A stretch of DNA of 22,087 nt. Source: an uncultured Lachnospira sp. Its GTDB lineage: Bacteria > Bacillota > Clostridia > Lachnospirales > Lachnospiraceae. The notes under the pieces were generated by a model. That model was not told where the DNA came from. It saw nothing but the letters and a program-made list of their open reading frames with translations, and did not search any database. The stretch lies in the NCBI GenBank assembly GCA_934358235.1, contig CAKRKK010000013.1, positions 1-22,087 of the forward strand. The letters are read 5' to 3'. Below, in pieces: positions 5,761 through 14,760 of this stretch (its first letter is position 1; each line of letters starts with the position of its first letter). A program made the position numbers and the translations under genes.

Positions 5761-7649
5761 TAATTCGTAGTGTTTTTAGGCGTATTAACTGTGTTACTTC
5801 CATTACTACTGTTACTGCCTGTGGCTGCTGTTGTTGTCTGCTGCTGCGTATAATGGCTTACATATATAGTAATTGTTGTACCAGAAGGAACTGAATCTCC
5901 TGCTGAATATGGTGTCTGTGAAGTTACTGTTCCATACTCTGCCTTAGAAGATGTTTCATACTTAACAGCTACCTTAAGTCCTGCTGAATCCAAGGTCTGG
6001 CTTGCAAGGCTTTCAGACATTCCCAGTACGTTAGGTACTGATACGTTAGTTACCTTTTTTCCTCTGCTTACTTCTACTGTTACTGTTGAGCCTTCATTCA
6101 CCTTTCCTGATGGACTGTACTTTATAACATTGCCGGCTTCTACAGTATCGCTATATATATAGTCTATAGATGCCACCAGCTTAGCAGCTTCGATAAGCTC
6201 CTTAGCCTCCTGCTCTGTCTTTCCCTTTACATTAGGTACTGAAACCTCTTTATTTTCCTTACCACTGCTTATAGTAAGTACTATCTGTGAATTCTTTTCA
6301 ACCTTAGAACCACCTACATTGCCCTGGCTTATAACACAGTTTTCTGCTACTGTATCCGAGTTCTGTGTTACTGCCTTATATCCTAATCCCAGCTTATTAA
6401 GTGCCTTGACAGCATCTTCCTTTGTCATGCCAACCACATCTGGAACCTCTACCATATCATTCGCCTTGTTATTAGATACAACTGCTGTCGTCTCATCTAC
6501 TGACGCTTTATTATTGTTATTAGATGTATTCTTTCCATTTCCTACAAGCTTAATAATTACAAATATAGTAATCATAAGAATTATGACAGCTATTCCTATA
6601 CCTATACACTTCATGACAAGCTCAAGTTTATCATTGCTTTCATCATCTATATCAGAATCCTGATCTGCATCATTATCTAATAAATCATCATCATATTCAT
6701 CATCTGAATCATGCCTTGAACCTTCTTTCAGGAATTCATCCTCATCCTCATTAATACCATCTTCATCCGTAAACTTATCGCTGACTGTGTTGTCATATAT
6801 AGAACCCATCTTGACAAAATCATCATCTGGCATAACAAGTGATTTCTTAAGGTCAACTATAAGCTCAGAAGCCGACTGATATCTTCTGTCAGTTTTCTTC
6901 TGTGTACACTTAAGGACTATTTTATCAACACTCACAGGTACTCCTTCTACAAGCTGTGAAGGTGCCGGTATGCTGTCCTGTATATGCTGTACAGCAACAG
7001 ATACTGCTGAATCTCCATCAAATGGAACTGTTCCGGTAAGCATTTCAAACAAGGTAATACCCAGTGAATATATATCACTTCTCTCATCTGAATATCCGCC
7101 TCTTGCCTGTTCAGGTGATATATAATGAACAGAACCCATAGAGGCTGATGTGTTAATAGTAGCAGAGGAAGCTACCTTTGCTATACCAAAGTCCGTAACC
7201 TTAACCTTTCCTTCTTTAGAAATGATTATGTTCTGTGGTTTAATATCTCTATGGACTATCTTATGCTTATGGGCTGCATCCATACCATTGGCAACCTGGA
7301 TGGCTATGCTTACAGCTTCTTTATAAGGAAGCTTTCCCCGCTTTTCAATATACTTCTTAAGCGTTATGCCTTCAACAAGCTCCATAACTATATAGTATAT
7401 TCCATTCTCAACTCCGACATCATATACATTAACAACATTAGGATTAACAAGTCCTGCTGCTGACTGTGCTTCTGCCCAGAACTTACTAACAAATGTTTTG
7501 TCCTGGCTGAATTCTGACTTCATAACCTTAATAGCAACATATCTGTTAAGCTTATGGCACTTTGCTTTGTATACATCTGCCATTCCGCCAGTACCTATCT
7601 GTTCTATTATTTCATATCTGTCGGCTAAAAACATTCCTTCTCTTAACAT
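5760..7649 (-). CDS. prkC: PASTA-domain serine/threonine protein kinase (PrkC/StkP type)
   Basis: A membrane-bound Ser/Thr kinase that in Gram-positives senses cell-wall fragments or lipid II and phosphorylates cell-wall, division and translation proteins. Of 629 residues, 12-270 are the Hanks kinase domain: glycine loop IGTGGMADVY (18-27), K41, HRDIKPQN (133-140), DFG (153-155), and an activation loop with T164 and T167 before SPEQARG. Residues 290-340 form a very acidic juxtamembrane stretch, 346-369 is the single membrane helix, and three PASTA repeats follow outside the cell (about 401-464, 469-531, 536-598), ending in a Ser/Thr/Asn-rich tail. GGAAAGG lies 9 nt before the ATG. The matching phosphatase gene stp ends 19 bp upstream, and rsgA overlaps the stop. 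Confidence 0.97.
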   Translation of the reverse strand: MLREGMFLADRYEIIEQIGTGGMADVYKAKCHKLNRYVAIKVMKSEFSQDKTFVSKFWAEAQSAAGLVNPNVVNVYDVGVENGIYYIVMELVEGITLKKYIEKRGKLPYKEAVSIAIQVANGMDAAHKHKIVHRDIKPQNIIISKEGKVKVTDFGIAKVASSATINTSASMGSVHYISPEQARGGYSDERSDIYSLGITLFEMLTGTVPFDGDSAVSVAVQHIQDSIPAPSQLVEGVPVSVDKIVLKCTQKKTDRRYQSASELIVDLKKSLVMPDDDFVKMGSIYDNTVSDKFTDEDGINEDEDEFLKEGSRHDSDDEYDDDLLDNDADQDSDIDDESNDKLELVMKCIGIGIAVIILMITIFVIIKLVGNGKNTSNNNNKASVDETTAVVSNNKANDMVEVPDVVGMTKEDAVKALNKLGLGYKAVTQNSDTVAENCVISQGNVGGSKVEKNSQIVLTISSGKENKEVSVPNVKGKTEQEAKELIEAAKLVASIDYIYSDTVEAGNVIKYSPSGKVNEGSTVTVEVSRGKKVTNVSVPNVLGMSESLASQTLDSAGLKVAVKYETSSKAEYGTVTSQTPYSAGDSVPSGTTITIYVSHYTQQQTTTAATGSNSSNGSNTVNTPKNTTN

Positions 7650-7668
7650 TATTCTTTACCTTTCCAAC

Positions 7669-8400
7669 TTATGGTTCTATCAACACTACCGATATATTAT
7701 CTTTTCCACCATTATAATTAGCCTTGTCAATAAGCTTCTCTACGGCTTCTTTTATATCGGCACTTTCCTTTATAATATGAAATATTTCTGAATCCTCAAG
7801 CATATTAGTAAGCCCATCTGAACACATCAGAATAATATCATCTTCTTTAAGGTCAACTGAAAACATCTCAGCTTCAACTGTTTCACAGCCACCAATAGCC
7901 CTTGTTATGTAATTCTTCTTTTCATGGGTTCTTGCTGCTTTTCTGTCTATTTTTCCTAATTGTACCATCTCTTCTACAAGAGAATGATCTCTTGTTATCT
8001 GTGTTATATCGTCACCTATAACATACAATCTGCTGTCACCCACATTGGCAACTCTTAAGGTATCACCAAATACACTTGCAACAACAAGTGTTGTTCCCAT
8101 TCCTTCATATTCTTCTGATTCTCCTGCTTTCTTTAAAAGCAGCGTATTGACAAGCTTAATGTTATTATTAACAGCAGCCAGCGGTTCCTTTCCTTCTGAC
8201 TCTTTTAACAATTCCACAAGTGTATCTACTGTATATCTTGATGCCGTATCTCCTGCTTTATGGCCACCCATACCATCAGCAACCACAAAAAGATTAGGCA
8301 GGCAACCTATACCATCAAGCTTTGTATAGACATAATCCTGATTGACGGCTCTCTCAATTCCAACATCCGTCTTTGCAAATGCATTCATCTCTCTCTCCAT
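7669..8400 (-). CDS. stp: PP2C-type serine/threonine phosphatase (PrpC/Stp)
   Basis: Cytosolic Mn/Mg-dependent phosphatase that reverses PrkC phosphorylation. All PP2C motifs are present: DVGxxRAVNQD (12-22), VVADGMGGH (39-47, metal-binding Asp), GMGTTL, VANVGDSRLY, TRDHS, TRAIG, CSDGL and the C-terminal GGKDNISVVLI (231-241). The length of 243 residues is standard. Two starts compete: the ATG at 8400 and the ATG four codons in (MNAFAKTDVG), which is the usual family start but has only a close GGAG before it. The kinase gene prkC follows after 19 bp, the usual pairing. A terminator (8484-8514) lies between rlmN and this gene, so stp-prkC-rsgA-rpe may depend on read-through or on a promoter I could not identify with confidence in 8401-8484. 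Confidence 0.96.
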   Translation of the reverse strand: MEREMNAFAKTDVGIERAVNQDYVYTKLDGIGCLPNLFVVADGMGGHKAGDTASRYTVDTLVELLKESEGKEPLAAVNNNIKLVNTLLLKKAGESEEYEGMGTTLVVASVFGDTLRVANVGDSRLYVIGDDITQITRDHSLVEEMVQLGKIDRKAARTHEKKNYITRAIGGCETVEAEMFSVDLKEDDIILMCSDGLTNMLEDSEIFHIIKESADIKEAVEKLIDKANYNGGKDNISVVLIEP

Positions 8401-8483
8401 TCTCTTTTCAATAAGTATATGCCTATATACTTTTTACATTACAGGAAACGAATCCCATACTTTTTTATAGTATCATATTACAT

Positions 8484-8514
8484 AAAAAAAAGCGATATAT
8501 TTCAATCGCTTTTT
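8484..8514 (-). terminator. Rho-independent terminator after rlmN
   Basis: Stem of 10 bp, AAAAAGCGAT (8487-8496) with ATCGCTTTTT (8505-8514), loop of 8 nt, followed on the minus strand by a T-run. It lies 20 bp past the rlmN stop. The A/T-rich flanks make it potentially active in both directions, but no gene reads into it from the other side. Confidence 0.82.
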
Positions 8515-8530
8515 ATATGCTTTTTATATG
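8509..8530. repeat. Two tandem copies of an 11-bp unit at the rlmN 3' end
   Basis: CTTTTTATATG at 8509-8519 is repeated exactly at 8520-8530, and a shortened copy (CTTTTATG) follows at 8531-8538 over the rlmN stop codon. The first copy shares bases with the terminator stem. Probably replication slippage in AT-rich sequence. Confidence 0.7.
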
Positions 8531-8533
8531 CTT

Positions 8534-9586
8534 TTATGCATTTTTGTATGTTCCGTCCATATGATTCTGTCTTAACTGGCCACAGGCTCCATCTATATCA
8601 CGTCCCATTTCCCGCCTGATTGTGACGTTTATACCTGCCTTTTCAAGCAAATCCTTGAAATTCTGTATAGAATTCTTTTCAGACTGTTCATAATCTCTTT
8701 CCTTTATAGGATTGACCGGTATAAGATTAATATGACAGTTCATACCATGCACAAGTGCTATTAACTGTCTTGCACAGCCGGCTGTATCATTCACACCCTT
8801 TACAAGGCTGTACTCAAATGATATACGTCTTGCTGTCTTATCAAGATAATATCTGCACGCCTCCATTATCTGTTCAATACTATATGTATCAGCTATGGGC
8901 ATCATAGTTCTCCTGAGTTCATCATTAGGCGCATGAAGTGATATAGCAAGCGTTATCTGTAATTTAAGCTCTGCAAGCTGCTTTATCTTAGGTACCAGTC
9001 CACAGGTGGAAACTGTTATATTTCTCTGGCTTATATTAAGTCCCTTTTCGCTGTTTATAAGTTCAAGGAACTTAACTACATTTACATAATTATCCATAGG
9101 CTCTCCCGAACCCATAATAACTATATTACTTACTCTTTCACCTGTAAGCTGCTGTATTCTGTATACCTGATCAAGCATTTCTGCCGGTGTAAGATTTCTT
9201 ACACAGCCATTAAGTGTAGAAGCACAGAATCTGCAGCCCATCTTACAACCCACCTGCGAAGATATGCACACCGAATTGCCATGATGATATTTCATAAGCA
9301 CACTTTCAATCAGATTATCATCATATAATCTGAAAAGATATTTCTTTGTTCCATCCAGCTTTGATTCCTGTATTCTGACAGGTTCAAGACATGTATACAA
9401 AGTATCCTCCTTAAGCCTTTCCTTAAGCTTTTCAGATATATTGGTCATCTCATCATAGCCAGAGGCAAGCTTCTTATGCATCCACTCATATAATTGTGCT
9501 GCCCTGAACTTTTTTTCGCCCATTCCAACTATATATTCAGTTAATTCATTATAATCAAGTGATTTAATATCCACCTTACCGGACAT
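8534..9586 (-). CDS. rlmN: Dual-specificity rRNA/tRNA (adenine-C2)-methyltransferase RlmN
   Basis: Radical SAM enzyme that methylates C2 of A2503 in 23S rRNA and of A37 in a subset of tRNAs. The CxxxCxxC cluster motif is C114, C118, C121 (GCKMGCRFCA); GSGEPM at 159-164 binds SAM; the Cys that carries the methyl group is C335 in DIDGACGQLR near the C-terminus. IESVLMKY (93-100) contains the conserved Glu of the active site. The length of 350 residues is normal. GGGAGG lies 5 nt before the ATG. rsmB precedes it by 55 bp and a terminator follows. A2503 modification affects susceptibility to some ribosome-targeting antibiotics, but this is the housekeeping RlmN and not Cfr, as shown by the RlmN-type sequence and its conserved context. 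Confidence 0.97.
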   Translation of the reverse strand: MSGKVDIKSLDYNELTEYIVGMGEKKFRAAQLYEWMHKKLASGYDEMTNISEKLKERLKEDTLYTCLEPVRIQESKLDGTKKYLFRLYDDNLIESVLMKYHHGNSVCISSQVGCKMGCRFCASTLNGCVRNLTPAEMLDQVYRIQQLTGERVSNIVIMGSGEPMDNYVNVVKFLELINSEKGLNISQRNITVSTCGLVPKIKQLAELKLQITLAISLHAPNDELRRTMMPIADTYSIEQIMEACRYYLDKTARRISFEYSLVKGVNDTAGCARQLIALVHGMNCHINLIPVNPIKERDYEQSEKNSIQNFKDLLEKAGINVTIRREMGRDIDGACGQLRQNHMDGTYKNA

Positions 9587-9641
9587 ATAAGCCTCCCTTT
9601 ATCATGCCAGTCCCTGTTAAGGCACTTATTTATTCCTGTAT

Positions 9642-11015
9642 TTACTTAGATGTCTTTATAAGCCTTGCCACAAAGAAGCCATCATTATCTGCCTTAGCTG
9701 ATGGAAGCATCTGATTGTATTCCTCTGCTTTTGTGTATCCAAGCTTATTACATATCCAGTCAGCATTTTCTTCATTCTCTACCCTGTTTATAGTACAGGT
9801 GCTGTACACAAGAACGCCTCCTGGCTTTACATAACTGCTTACAATTGTAAGTATGTCTTTTTGCAGCTTCACTATATCTGATATCTTTTCCTTACTTATA
9901 TTATATCGGATATCTGGCTTTCTACCCATAATTCCTAAGCCTGAGCAGGGAAGATCTGCAATCACAATATCTGCTTTTTCTACAAGGGTGTTATCCTTAA
10001 TCAGTGCATCGCAGACCTGCACATCTATATTGTGGATTCCAAGTCTTTCAATATTATCCTCTATAAGTGAAGCCTTATAATCTGACACATCTCTTGCAAT
10101 TACATTGCCAGTTATACTCTCCAGCACTTCTTTATCAATGCCATTACTTGGTATGTCAGCGATATCTCCATATGCGGCCTCAGCAATCTTTAAGGCGGCG
10201 TTTACCGACTTACCACCAGGCGCAGCACATACATCTATTATGAAGCTGTCCTTAGATGGTGACACATATTCTCCAGCTATCATAGAACTTATATCCTGTA
10301 TCTGATACAAGCCCTCATTAAAGCTTTTTAATGCTGTGAGATGATCATAATCCGATATTTCATACGCATAAGGAATATCCTTCACCGGCTTTACAGTCAC
10401 ATTTTCTTCTTCAAGCACTTTTTTAATATATTCTGTATTGCCCTTTAATGTATTACACCTTATATATGTCTTTTTGTCCTTCTTCACGCCAGCAAGAATA
10501 TCTTCTATTTCTTCATAAGACATATATTCCTTCCACAACTGTATTATCCAGTCCGGCATTGAATACTTTACAGACATATACTTTTCAGTTTCACTAAGCT
10601 TATCCGGATACTGTATATCATTTTTATTGCGTGCTATATTTCTTAACACTCCGTTAACAAAGCCCTTAAGTCCTGTAAAGCCTCTTTTTGCCGCAAGCTT
10701 TACCGCTTCATTACACGCAGCAGAATCCGGCACATTTTCCATATATATAATCTGATAAACCGCCATTCTCATAATGCGTCTTATTACTGGTTTCATCTTG
10801 TTTACAGGCGTTTTAGAATACTTATTAAGTATATAATCTAATTCTATGCGGCATTCTATTGTTCCTAATGACAGCCTGTTTATAAATGCCCTTTGTGTTC
10901 TATCAAGATACTGATATTTAGAAAGTGCATTATTAATAGTTACGTGAGAGAATTCTCCTTCCTTCTCTATCTCTGTAAGTATGTCAAGCACTACTGCCCT
11001 TAAGTTAACTTCCAT
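9642..11015 (-). CDS. rsmB: 16S rRNA (cytosine(967)-C(5))-methyltransferase RsmB
   Basis: Methylates C5 of C967 in 16S rRNA. Residues 1-130 form the NusB-like RNA-binding domain (NLRAVVLDILTEI... TGLKGFVNGVLRNI). The SAM domain follows: DVCAAPGGKS (261-270), IADLPCSGLG with C357, and YSTCTINRVENE with C407, the two cysteines of the m5C mechanism. Between motif I and the next strand (VIARDVSDY, about 306) there is an extra segment of roughly 25 residues (about 278-302) that most RsmB proteins lack. The total of 457 residues is slightly long for this reason. GGAAGGG lies somewhat far (about 13 nt) from the ATG, suggesting weak initiation. It sits between fmt and rlmN in the translation-linked part of the cluster. 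Confidence 0.95.
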   Translation of the reverse strand: MEVNLRAVVLDILTEIEKEGEFSHVTINNALSKYQYLDRTQRAFINRLSLGTIECRIELDYILNKYSKTPVNKMKPVIRRIMRMAVYQIIYMENVPDSAACNEAVKLAAKRGFTGLKGFVNGVLRNIARNKNDIQYPDKLSETEKYMSVKYSMPDWIIQLWKEYMSYEEIEDILAGVKKDKKTYIRCNTLKGNTEYIKKVLEEENVTVKPVKDIPYAYEISDYDHLTALKSFNEGLYQIQDISSMIAGEYVSPSKDSFIIDVCAAPGGKSVNAALKIAEAAYGDIADIPSNGIDKEVLESITGNVIARDVSDYKASLIEDNIERLGIHNIDVQVCDALIKDNTLVEKADIVIADLPCSGLGIMGRKPDIRYNISKEKISDIVKLQKDILTIVSSYVKPGGVLVYSTCTINRVENEENADWICNKLGYTKAEEYNQMLPSAKADNDGFFVARLIKTSK

Positions 11016-11071
11016 ATATAAGCTGTGCCCTTCCTTAAATCTTTTTATGATATTGATATTACTTTATAACT

Positions 11072-12040
11072 CTACAAAGCTCCAAGAACTGTACCAGCTG
11101 CCACCTTGCTGCCTAGTAAAAATGCGTCTGTTTTCATTCTCTTTTTACCCTCAAGCTGGACCTCGCTGACACTTAAATAATCTTCTCCACACTTTATAAT
11201 CATTCTTTTCTTATCCACATAACATACTGTTCCTGGCTGGATATTACTGTTATTCTCCTGTGGTACTCCTGTCAGGCTTTCTATATCACTAACAACATCG
11301 GCTTCCCATATTTTTAAAAGCTTTCCATTATAATGTGTATACGCACTTGGCCAAGGATTTAGCCCTCTTATAAGACATTCTATATCGTGTGCCGGCTTAT
11401 TAAAGTCCAGCTCACCCATCGACTTCTTAAGCATCTTAACATAGCTGCTTTGAGAATCATCCTGTGCAACAGGTGTTATTGTGCCCTCTTCAAGTCCTTT
11501 AAGTGTTTCTATAAGCAGCTCTGCACCTACTATACTAAGCTTATCAAACAGGCTTCCCCCTGTTTCCTTCTTATCAAGCTTTACTTTTCTTACAAGTAAT
11601 ATATCACCCGTATCAATTCCCTCATTCATCTGCATAGTTGTCACACCTGAATACTCACAGCCATCTATAACAGCCCACTGTATAGGTGATGCACCTCTAT
11701 ACTTAGGAAGCAGCGAGGCATGAACATTGACACAGCCTAATCTTGGCATATTTATAATGCTCATAGGAAGGAACTGTCCGAATGCAACAACTACAAATAT
11801 ATCTGCATTATATCCCCTTAACTTTTCAACAAACTCTTCATCCTTTGCCTTTTCTGGCTGTAACACCTCTATTCCAAGCCTGACAGCCTCCTGCTTTACA
11901 GGTGAAAACACAAGCTCCTTACTTCTCCCCTTAGGTTTATCAGGCTGTGTAACCACCGCTGCAACATCATGTCCCGCAGCAACAAGAGCCTTTAATGTCC
12001 CAACCGCAAAGTCAGGTGTTCCCATAAATATTACTCTCAC
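11072..12040 (-). CDS. fmt: Methionyl-tRNA formyltransferase
   Basis: Transfers formyl from 10-formyl-THF to initiator Met-tRNA. The N-terminal domain has VIFMGTPDFAV, the 37-residue-region loop PDKPKGRSKEL that contacts tRNA, NVHASLLPKYRGASPIQ with N105 and H107, and EGIDTGD with D143, the catalytic triad. The C-terminal OB-like domain starts near GELDFNKPAHDIECLIRGLNPWPSAYT. Length 322 is normal. The start codon is GTG at 12038-12040, overlapping the TAG stop of def by one base (TAGTG), with GGAGG at 12048-12052, seven bases away. def/fmt coupling is widespread. Fhs, encoded upstream in the same cluster, makes the formyl donor. Confidence 0.97.
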   Translation of the reverse strand: MRVIFMGTPDFAVGTLKALVAAGHDVAAVVTQPDKPKGRSKELVFSPVKQEAVRLGIEVLQPEKAKDEEFVEKLRGYNADIFVVVAFGQFLPMSIINMPRLGCVNVHASLLPKYRGASPIQWAVIDGCEYSGVTTMQMNEGIDTGDILLVRKVKLDKKETGGSLFDKLSIVGAELLIETLKGLEEGTITPVAQDDSQSSYVKMLKKSMGELDFNKPAHDIECLIRGLNPWPSAYTHYNGKLLKIWEADVVSDIESLTGVPQENNSNIQPGTVCYVDKKRMIIKCGEDYLSVSEVQLEGKKRMKTDAFLLGSKVAAGTVLGAL

Positions 12041-12510
12041 TATTCTTCCTCCGTTTCTGTATCCATAAGACTTCCTTCAACCTTATCAACATACATAACA
12101 CCATCAAGATGATCTATTTCATGCAGCAGACATCTGGCAAGAAGCTCCTCTCCCTCTACAATAATTTCCTCCATATCTTCATTAAGTGCTTTAACCTTAG
12201 CATAAGATGGTCTTGTAACTACGCCTGTCTTGCCAGGAACACTAAGACAGCCCTCCTGTCCTGTCTGTGAACCACTTGTTTCAAGCACCTCAGGATTGAT
12301 AAGAACTATTGGATCATCACCACAATCTATAACAACCAGTCTTTTTCTTATGCCCACCTGTGGCGCAGCAAGTCCGACACCATTAGCATCATACATAGTT
12401 TCAAACATATCCTCTATAAGCTCCTGTATTCTTGGTGTCATTTCTGTAATCTCTTTTGCCTTTTTTCTAAGTATCTCATCTCCAAGTGTTCTTATATTTC
12501 TTATAGCCAT
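12040..12510 (-). CDS. def: Peptide deformylase
   Basis: Metal-dependent hydrolase that removes the N-formyl group from nascent proteins. The three deformylase motifs are present: [10 protein letters not shown] (44-53), EGCLSVPG with metal ligand C88, and HEIDHLDG with H130, E131 and H134. Length 156 with an acidic tail (TETEEE) is normal for the short Gram-positive/clostridial type. GGAGG lies 7 nt before the ATG. The stop codon overlaps the GTG start of fmt, and priA ends 33 bp upstream. Together with fmt it forms the formylation/deformylation pair. Confidence 0.97.
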   Translation of the reverse strand: MAIRNIRTLGDEILRKKAKEITEMTPRIQELIEDMFETMYDANGVGLAAPQVGIRKRLVVIDCGDDPIVLINPEVLETSGSQTGQEGCLSVPGKTGVVTRPSYAKVKALNEDMEEIIVEGEELLARCLLHEIDHLDGVMYVDKVEGSLMDTETEEE

Positions 12511-12543
12511 TATTAATCCTCCGTTCGCCTTAGCTTGTTATAA

Positions 12544-14760
12544 TCAGTTAACATCATATTGTATACTTACATCCTTATACATATCATTATCCTGTATGTG
12601 TTTATCTATACAATCCATCAGATATGATAATCTCGTGAAGCTTCCACTTCTAAGATATATTATTTTTGTATACACATCCTTTATCTTATATATTGAAGCA
12701 TTAGATGGTCCTAGCACCTTAATGCCATCTGAAAGCTTATCCGCTTTTTCATCCAGCAGCTCTTTTATTCCTCTGGCTGCTATATCAAGCCCTTCTTCAT
12801 CTGACGAGCTTATATTTACCTTTATCATATTACTAACAGGTGGATAAGAAAGCATCTGCCTGTACGCAATCTCCTTCTCATAGAAGCCTGCATAATCCTG
12901 ATTTGCAGCACACACTATGCCATAATTATCCGGCGAATAGGTCTGTATTACAACCTCTCCCCGTCTTTCTCCTCTTCCAGCACGTCCTGCTGCCTGCGTT
13001 ATAAGCTGGAATGTTCTTTCCACCGCCCTGTAATCACTTGCATAAAGTGACATATCCGCTGCCACAATTCCTACAAGTGTCACCTTTGGAAAATCATGTC
13101 CCTTTACTATCATCTGCGTTCCAACAAGTATGTCTGCCGCCTCTGTTGCAAATGCATTAAGTATATGCTCATGTCCATCTTTTCCCTTAGTAGTATCAAG
13201 ATCCATACGGAGCACCCTCGCTTCCGGAAACATCTTATGTACAGCATCCTCAACCGCCTCTGTTCCAGCCCTGAAGCCCGATATATACTTAGAACCACAC
13301 TCTGGACATATCTTAGTATCAGGTATTTCATAGCCACAGTAATGACAAACAAGCCGTCCATTACGATGAGCTGTCATAGACACATCACAATGCGGACACT
13401 TCATAACGTATCCACAGGCTCTGCATGATATGAAGCCAGCCGTTCCTCTCTTATTAAGAAAAAGCATTATCTGTTCTTTTTTATCCAGACGGTCTTTTAT
13501 GAGCTTCTGAAGCCTTGTTGAGAATATTGTCCGGTTACCTTCCCTTAGTTCCTTTCTCATATCTGCTATATAGACCTCTGGAAGCTCACTATCTCCTGCA
13601 CGTTTGTCAAGTGAAAGCAGTCTGAACTCTCCACTCTGTGCTCTGTAATAGCTGCTTACTGATGGCGTGGCAGAGCCAAGAATTACTGATGCATTATGCT
13701 CTTTAGCTATGTGAATTGCCGTTTCAACAGCATGATACTTTGGTATCTGTTCAGATATATATGCACCCTCATGCTCTTCATCTATTACAATCAGCCCAAG
13801 ATCTGGAAACTGTGTAAAAAGCGCCGATCTTGGTCCAATCATTATACTTACTTCGCCTCTTAATGCACGCAGGAACTGATCATATCTTTCGCCCTTTGAC
13901 ATACGTGAATTAATAATTGATACCTTATCTGCGAATCTATGATAAAAACGCTGTACCGTCTGGAATGTAAGTGCAATTTCAGGTATAAGCATAATAACCT
14001 GCCTGCCCTCGTTAATAACATGTTCTATGATATCCATATACACTTCAGTTTTTCCACTTCCAGTAACTCCATGTATAAGATAGGTTCCATAATCTTTTCT
14101 GTCATAATCTGTTATTACTCTGTCACAGACTGCCCTCTGCTCTTCACTCAACACGACATCCTTGCCAAATACTTTCTTATCGGAAACCGGATTTCTATAA
14201 TACTCCTCTGTTCTTATTCCAATAACCCCTTCGGTCTGCATCGCCTTGACTGTTGATGAGGATATATTTAACTTTGTTCTTACTATTTCACTATCTATAA
14301 CCGGCTCCTGTATAAGTGCAGCAAGCAGCCTGTGCTTCGCCTTTGCCTTTTTTTGATATACATCAAGCAGCTTTAGTGCTTCTGTTTCATCAATATTAAG
14401 ATATACCGCTTTCTTTACCTTCTGGGTGACTTTATCTTTAACCGGTATTACTGTTTTTAATGCCTGATTCATCGTACAGCCATAATGTGTCTTTAACCAA
14501 GCAGCCAGCTTAATCATATCTGTCGCAGCATTGATGCGGTTTGAAGCAATTCCTTCTATCTTCTTAATCTTATCCACAGCATAAGCTGGCTCATCTGATA
14601 TCCGTACAACATAACCTGTTATACTTCTATTTCCCCTGCCAAAGGGTACCCTTACAACACTGCCTGTTTCTACTGACTCCTCAAGTTCATCAGGTATCTC
14701 ATACTGGAATGTCCTATCAAGTTGTTCATGTGATATATCTATTATAACATCAGCGTACAT
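12544..14760 (-). CDS. priA: Primosomal protein N' (replication restart helicase PriA)
   Basis: PriA recognises stalled forks and D-loops and reloads the replicative helicase. The N-terminal 3'-DNA-binding domain begins MYADVIIDISHEQLDRTF. The helicase core shows Walker A GVTGSGKT (231-238), DEEH (327-330), GSATPS (362-367) and late motifs GTQMIVKGHDF and QAAGRAGR. Eight zinc-binding cysteines lie at about 446, 449, 455, 458, 472, 475, 485 and 488, in the usual spacing. Length 738 is typical of Firmicutes. AAAGGAGA lies 3 nt before the ATG, inside the end of murE, which it overlaps by 11 bp, so the two are probably coupled. The priA-def-fmt-rsmB order is widely conserved. Confidence 0.97.
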   Translation of the reverse strand: MYADVIIDISHEQLDRTFQYEIPDELEESVETGSVVRVPFGRGNRSITGYVVRISDEPAYAVDKIKKIEGIASNRINAATDMIKLAAWLKTHYGCTMNQALKTVIPVKDKVTQKVKKAVYLNIDETEALKLLDVYQKKAKAKHRLLAALIQEPVIDSEIVRTKLNISSSTVKAMQTEGVIGIRTEEYYRNPVSDKKVFGKDVVLSEEQRAVCDRVITDYDRKDYGTYLIHGVTGSGKTEVYMDIIEHVINEGRQVIMLIPEIALTFQTVQRFYHRFADKVSIINSRMSKGERYDQFLRALRGEVSIMIGPRSALFTQFPDLGLIVIDEEHEGAYISEQIPKYHAVETAIHIAKEHNASVILGSATPSVSSYYRAQSGEFRLLSLDKRAGDSELPEVYIADMRKELREGNRTIFSTRLQKLIKDRLDKKEQIMLFLNKRGTAGFISCRACGYVMKCPHCDVSMTAHRNGRLVCHYCGYEIPDTKICPECGSKYISGFRAGTEAVEDAVHKMFPEARVLRMDLDTTKGKDGHEHILNAFATEAADILVGTQMIVKGHDFPKVTLVGIVAADMSLYASDYRAVERTFQLITQAAGRAGRGERRGEVVIQTYSPDNYGIVCAANQDYAGFYEKEIAYRQMLSYPPVSNMIKVNISSSDEEGLDIAARGIKELLDEKADKLSDGIKVLGPSNASIYKIKDVYTKIIYLRSGSFTRLSYLMDCIDKHIQDNDMYKDVSIQYDVN

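Noticed and set aside
8534..9586. Possibility that the radical SAM methyltransferase is the resistance enzyme Cfr
   Set aside because: Sequence around the cluster and the GEP motif is RlmN-like and the gene sits in its conserved housekeeping neighbourhood after rsmB.
12230..12847. 205-codon plus-strand frame over def and priA
   Set aside because: It is antisense to two certain genes with full catalytic motifs, has no recognisable domain and shows the Ser/Ile-rich composition of a shadow frame.
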